A stretch of DNA of 49,220 nucleotides from CAYUEN01 sp964443745 (lineage in GTDB: Bacteria; Campylobacterota; Campylobacteria; Campylobacterales; QNZT01): assembly GCA_964443745.1 (NCBI GenBank), contig CAYUEN010000012.1:1-49220 (forward strand), read 5' to 3'. The translations under genes and the position numbers were made by a program. This document shows positions 47,181 through 49,220 of this stretch, piece by piece. Each line of letters starts with the position of its first letter. Position 1 is the first letter of the stretch. The notes beneath the pieces are model-generated. The model had not been told where the DNA came from, searched no databases, and saw only the letters and a list, made by a program, of their open reading frames with translations.

Positions 47181-47992
47181 CAGTAGGTGTGCTCGCTGTC
47201 CGGGAATTTTCTGTTTCTCACTTCGTCCACATACTCCGCCAGCGCCTCCCGAATCAACTCCGCGCCATTAAGATAGCGTTTGACGAACCGCGGCTTGAAG
47301 GCTTCGAAAAAGCCGAACATATCGCTCCAGACCAGCACCTGTCCGTCGGTATCCACACCCGCTCCGATACCGATCGTCGGGATGGAGACCGCTTCGGTGA
47401 TCGCGCGCGCCGCTTCGGGCTTGACCCCTTCGACGACCAGCGCGAAAGCGCCCGCCGCCTCGATCGCTTTGGCATCCTCGACCAGCTTCTCGATCTCCGA
47501 CCGCTCCTTGCCGTGGACCTTGTAGCCCCCTTCGCTTCTGACAAACTGCGGCATCAGCCCCACATGCCCCACTACCGCTACGGAGTTGCGCGTCAGCGCT
47601 TCCACGATCGAAGCCCTCTCGGCGCCCCCTTCGATCTTCACCGCCTGGGCGTCTGTCTCTCGATAGACGCGCGTAGCGTTTTCGACCGCGATCTCTTCGG
47701 TGATGTAGGAGCCAAAAGGCATATCGAAAACCACCATCGCGTATTTCGCCCCGCGGCATACCGCCCGGGTATGATAGAGCATCTGATCCATCGTCGCCGA
47801 GAGAGTGTCGGAACGACCGGCGAAACTCATGTTGAGGCTGTCTCCGACCAGAATCATCTCCACATAGCCGTCGAAAAGCTTCGCGAAGAGGGCATCGTAC
47901 GCGGTCACCATCGAAATCGGCGTCTTCCCTTTTCGGGCTCTGATACGATCGACCGTGACTTTTTCGGCAATCTTTTCGGTCTGAATGCTCAT
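47180..47992 (-). CDS. panB: 3-methyl-2-oxobutanoate hydroxymethyltransferase
   Basis: 270 aa from ATG 47992 with GGGAGG upstream. An in-frame ATG at 48070 would overlap the trpA start and lacks support. It converts 2-oxoisovalerate and methylene-tetrahydrofolate to ketopantoate, the first pantothenate (coenzyme A) step. The TIM-barrel signatures are ISMVTAYDALFAKLF, ILVGDSLNMSFAGRSDTLSA, VVFDMPFGSYI and the metal-binding AVKIEGG, with IGIGAGVDTDGQVLVWSDMF near the end. The first gene of a four-gene minus-strand operon. Confidence 0.95.
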   Translation of the reverse strand: MSIQTEKIAEKVTVDRIRARKGKTPISMVTAYDALFAKLFDGYVEMILVGDSLNMSFAGRSDTLSATMDQMLYHTRAVCRGAKYAMVVFDMPFGSYITEEIAVENATRVYRETDAQAVKIEGGAERASIVEALTRNSVAVVGHVGLMPQFVRSEGGYKVHGKERSEIEKLVEDAKAIEAAGAFALVVEGVKPEAARAITEAVSIPTIGIGAGVDTDGQVLVWSDMFGFFEAFKPRFVKRYLNGAELIREALAEYVDEVRNRKFPDSEHTY

Positions 47993-48017
47993 AGCGCCTC
48001 CCTTTCGTACTTGCGCG

Positions 48018-48023
48018 ATTTTA
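48018..48023 (-). promoter_or_regulatory. Candidate -10 box of the panB operon
   Basis: TAAAAT reads leftward 26 bases before panB, back to back with the trpA promoter. Confidence 0.4.
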
Positions 48024-48035
48024 CCTAAAATCGGA

Positions 48036-48041
48036 TATAAT
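48036..48041 (+). promoter_or_regulatory. -10 box of trpA
   Basis: A perfect TATAAT 28 bases before ATG 48069. It shows that trpA is transcribed alone and not from a trp operon. Confidence 0.5.
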
Positions 48042-48068
48042 TGCAAAAATTTCCTCAGGATCGCCGTC

Positions 48069-48809
48069 ATGAAAAAACTCGTCGCCTACATCACCACGGG
48101 GTTTCCCGATATCGACTTTACCGTCGACGCCGCCCAGGCGCTCGCCGAAGCGGGGGTCGACATCCTCGAACTGGGCGTCCCCTTTTCCGATCCGGTCGCA
48201 GACGGTCCGGTCATCGAAGAGGCGAACCTGCTGGCTTTGCAAAACGGATTCAAAATAGCCGACCTGCTCGAAATCTCCCCCCAAATCACCTCCCACATCG
48301 AAACCCTCTGGATGGGCTATTTCAACCCCTTCTATCACAGGGGAATCGAAAAGATCCTCTCCGAAGCGGCCGCGGCGAAGGTGAGCGGCTTCATCATTCC
48401 CGATCTCCCCTACGAAGAGGCGACCCCCTACAAACCCCTCTTCGAACGGCATGATATGGCGCTGATCGACTTCGTCGCCCCGACCGACACCAAAGAGCGA
48501 ATCGAAACGATCACCAAAGGGGCAAAAAAATTCATCTATCTCGTCGCCTACGCGGGAATCACCGGAAGCGACAAGAGCGAAGATCTCTCCGAGGTGATCG
48601 AAAACATCAAGGCATCTTCCGGCACCCCGCTGTATCTTGGATTTGGAGTCGACAAAGAGACCGCCAAAAAGAAGGCCGAAGCGGTCGACGGCGTGATCGT
48701 CGGAAGCGCCTTCGTGAGGATCATGCTCGACGAAACGCTCGCCTACGACGAAAAGATCAGAGAGATGCAGACACTCGCACGCACGATCAAAGAGGAGATC
48801 AACAGCTGA
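48069..48809 (+). CDS. trpA: Tryptophan synthase alpha subunit
   Basis: 246 aa from ATG 48069 with CAGGA upstream. It cleaves indole-3-glycerol phosphate to indole for the beta subunit. The family signature is clear: YITTGFPDI, DILELGVPFSDPVADGPVI (with the catalytic Glu), MGYFNPFYHRGIEK and GFIIPDLPYEEA (with the catalytic Asp). The later AYAGITGSDKS (loop 6) and the phosphate-binding PLYLGFGVDKETA and VIVGSAFVRIM also match. trpB is not adjacent, so the trp genes are scattered. It ends five bases before the convergent last gene. Confidence 0.95.
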   Translation: MKKLVAYITTGFPDIDFTVDAAQALAEAGVDILELGVPFSDPVADGPVIEEANLLALQNGFKIADLLEISPQITSHIETLWMGYFNPFYHRGIEKILSEAAAAKVSGFIIPDLPYEEATPYKPLFERHDMALIDFVAPTDTKERIETITKGAKKFIYLVAYAGITGSDKSEDLSEVIENIKASSGTPLYLGFGVDKETAKKKAEAVDGVIVGSAFVRIMLDETLAYDEKIREMQTLARTIKEEINS

Positions 48810-48814
48810 TTTCG

Positions 48815-49153
48815 CTACGGAATCAGCCAGTTGGACATATCGAAAACCCCCTCCGTCACCGTCATACTCCTCCATCCGCTCGACTCCAGATACATCAGCC
48901 TCCCTCCGAAACTCCCCACCACGTACGCCTCCCTGTAGATCGCGAAACCTCCCCGGCCGAGCGCGGCGAATATCTCCGACGCATCCGGCGGCATCCGGTA
49001 GGCTTCGAACTCGCCCGTATGCAGCGTGCGCAGCGCATCCAGCAGCATTTCGTCTTTGGCCAGACGCTCGCTCACGGTATAATACATAGGATATAGCGTC
49101 ACCGGATCTTCCAGCAGCTCGGTGATGTAGATTCTCTCTTTGGAAACTCTCAT
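48815..49153 (-). CDS. Small protein of unknown function, probably leaderless
   Basis: 112 aa from ATG 49153. An upstream in-frame ATG at 49201 precedes the candidate -10 and has no SD. The chain is mixed helix and strand with an aromatic C-terminus (VTEGVFDMSNWLIP) and no signal or membrane helix. I recognise no family. There is no SD. A TATACT -10 candidate (49160-49165) is only six bases from the ATG, consistent with a leaderless mRNA. Confidence 0.6.
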   Translation of the reverse strand: MRVSKERIYITELLEDPVTLYPMYYTVSERLAKDEMLLDALRTLHTGEFEAYRMPPDASEIFAALGRGGFAIYREAYVVGSFGGRLMYLESSGWRSMTVTEGVFDMSNWLIP

Positions 49154-49159
49154 GCGATC

Positions 49160-49165
49160 AGTATA
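49160..49165 (-). promoter_or_regulatory. Candidate -10 box giving a leaderless mRNA
   Basis: TATACT reads leftward with six bases between it and ATG 49153. A T-run lies upstream near 49189-49195, as in many promoters of this phylum that lack a -35. Confidence 0.45.
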
Positions 49166-49220
49166 TCCAAAGCGGCCGCATAACGGAAAAAAATATTTCA
49201 AACTGAAATAGATTTTTCGT

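Noticed and set aside
1..49220. CRISPR arrays, insertion sequences, prophage or plasmid genes
   Set aside because: No regularly spaced repeats, transposases, integrases or phage structural genes were seen on either strand.

Overview
The window looks like a chromosomal stretch from a Campylobacterota (former Epsilonproteobacteria) member with roughly balanced base composition, plausibly a free-living, chemolithotrophic or microaerobic vent-type genus. This is inferred from family content: a SUV3-type RNA helicase, a pentaheme cytochrome, a di-heme cytochrome c peroxidase, a heme-c chemoreceptor, dispersed biosynthetic genes and very tight packing. I see no phage, plasmid, IS, CRISPR or rRNA sequence. 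One tRNA-Ser is present. Genes are densely packed, many overlap by ATGA, and no intergenic gap exceeds about 275 bases.

Layout. 1-1429 (minus): a gamma-glutamyltransferase-like gene cut by the window edge, behind a GCS2-type carboxylate-amine ligase. 1516-4747 (plus): pyrG and recJ. 4748-7141 (minus): nrdB, a nitrilase-family amidohydrolase and pcm. 7210-12127: an outer-membrane protein, small membrane proteins, a SUV3-like helicase, a YjdF-like protein, a YffB/ArsC-family protein and a CDP-alcohol phosphatidyltransferase. 12162-12251: tRNA-Ser(CGA). 12269-19216 (minus): an eight-gene Bat operon led by an exported Hsp20, then MoxR, DUF58, a DUF4381-like anchor, BatA, BatB, BatC and BatD. Its promoter carries four TTAA boxes spaced exactly 11 bp.

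19334-25790: a GH114 lipoprotein, a FadL-family porin, a pentaheme cytochrome and a CopD-like membrane protein sharing an FNR/CRP-type box, and a methyl-accepting protein with a CxxCH heme-c site in its periplasmic sensor. 25794-27698: glutamine-dependent NAD synthetase. 27795-35890 (plus): two MCE-type lipid transport systems in tandem. The first is an Mla-like ABC set (MlaB-MlaE fusion, MlaF, MlaD, lipoprotein) and the second a Pqi set (split PqiA, PqiB, PqiC), with a cytochrome c peroxidase between them. 35930-38615: a PKD-type lipoprotein and three genes of unknown function.

38786-49153: housekeeping and transport genes. These are rnhB with an AAA ATPase, SulP, alr, a rhodanese, a phosphoribosyltransferase, an M23 peptidase, an AI-2E-type permease, ruvB, panB and trpA, ending in an unrecognised small gene.

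The envelope is the dominant theme: Bat with an exported chaperone, two MCE lipid shuttles, several outer-membrane proteins and lipoproteins, and redox sensing and detoxification. The most interesting regulatory signals are the 11-bp-phased array before hsp20, the bidirectional FNR-like box at 23587, the palindrome across the ccp start, the hairpin hiding the ribosome-binding site at 37026, and near-absence of terminator space at convergent gene pairs.
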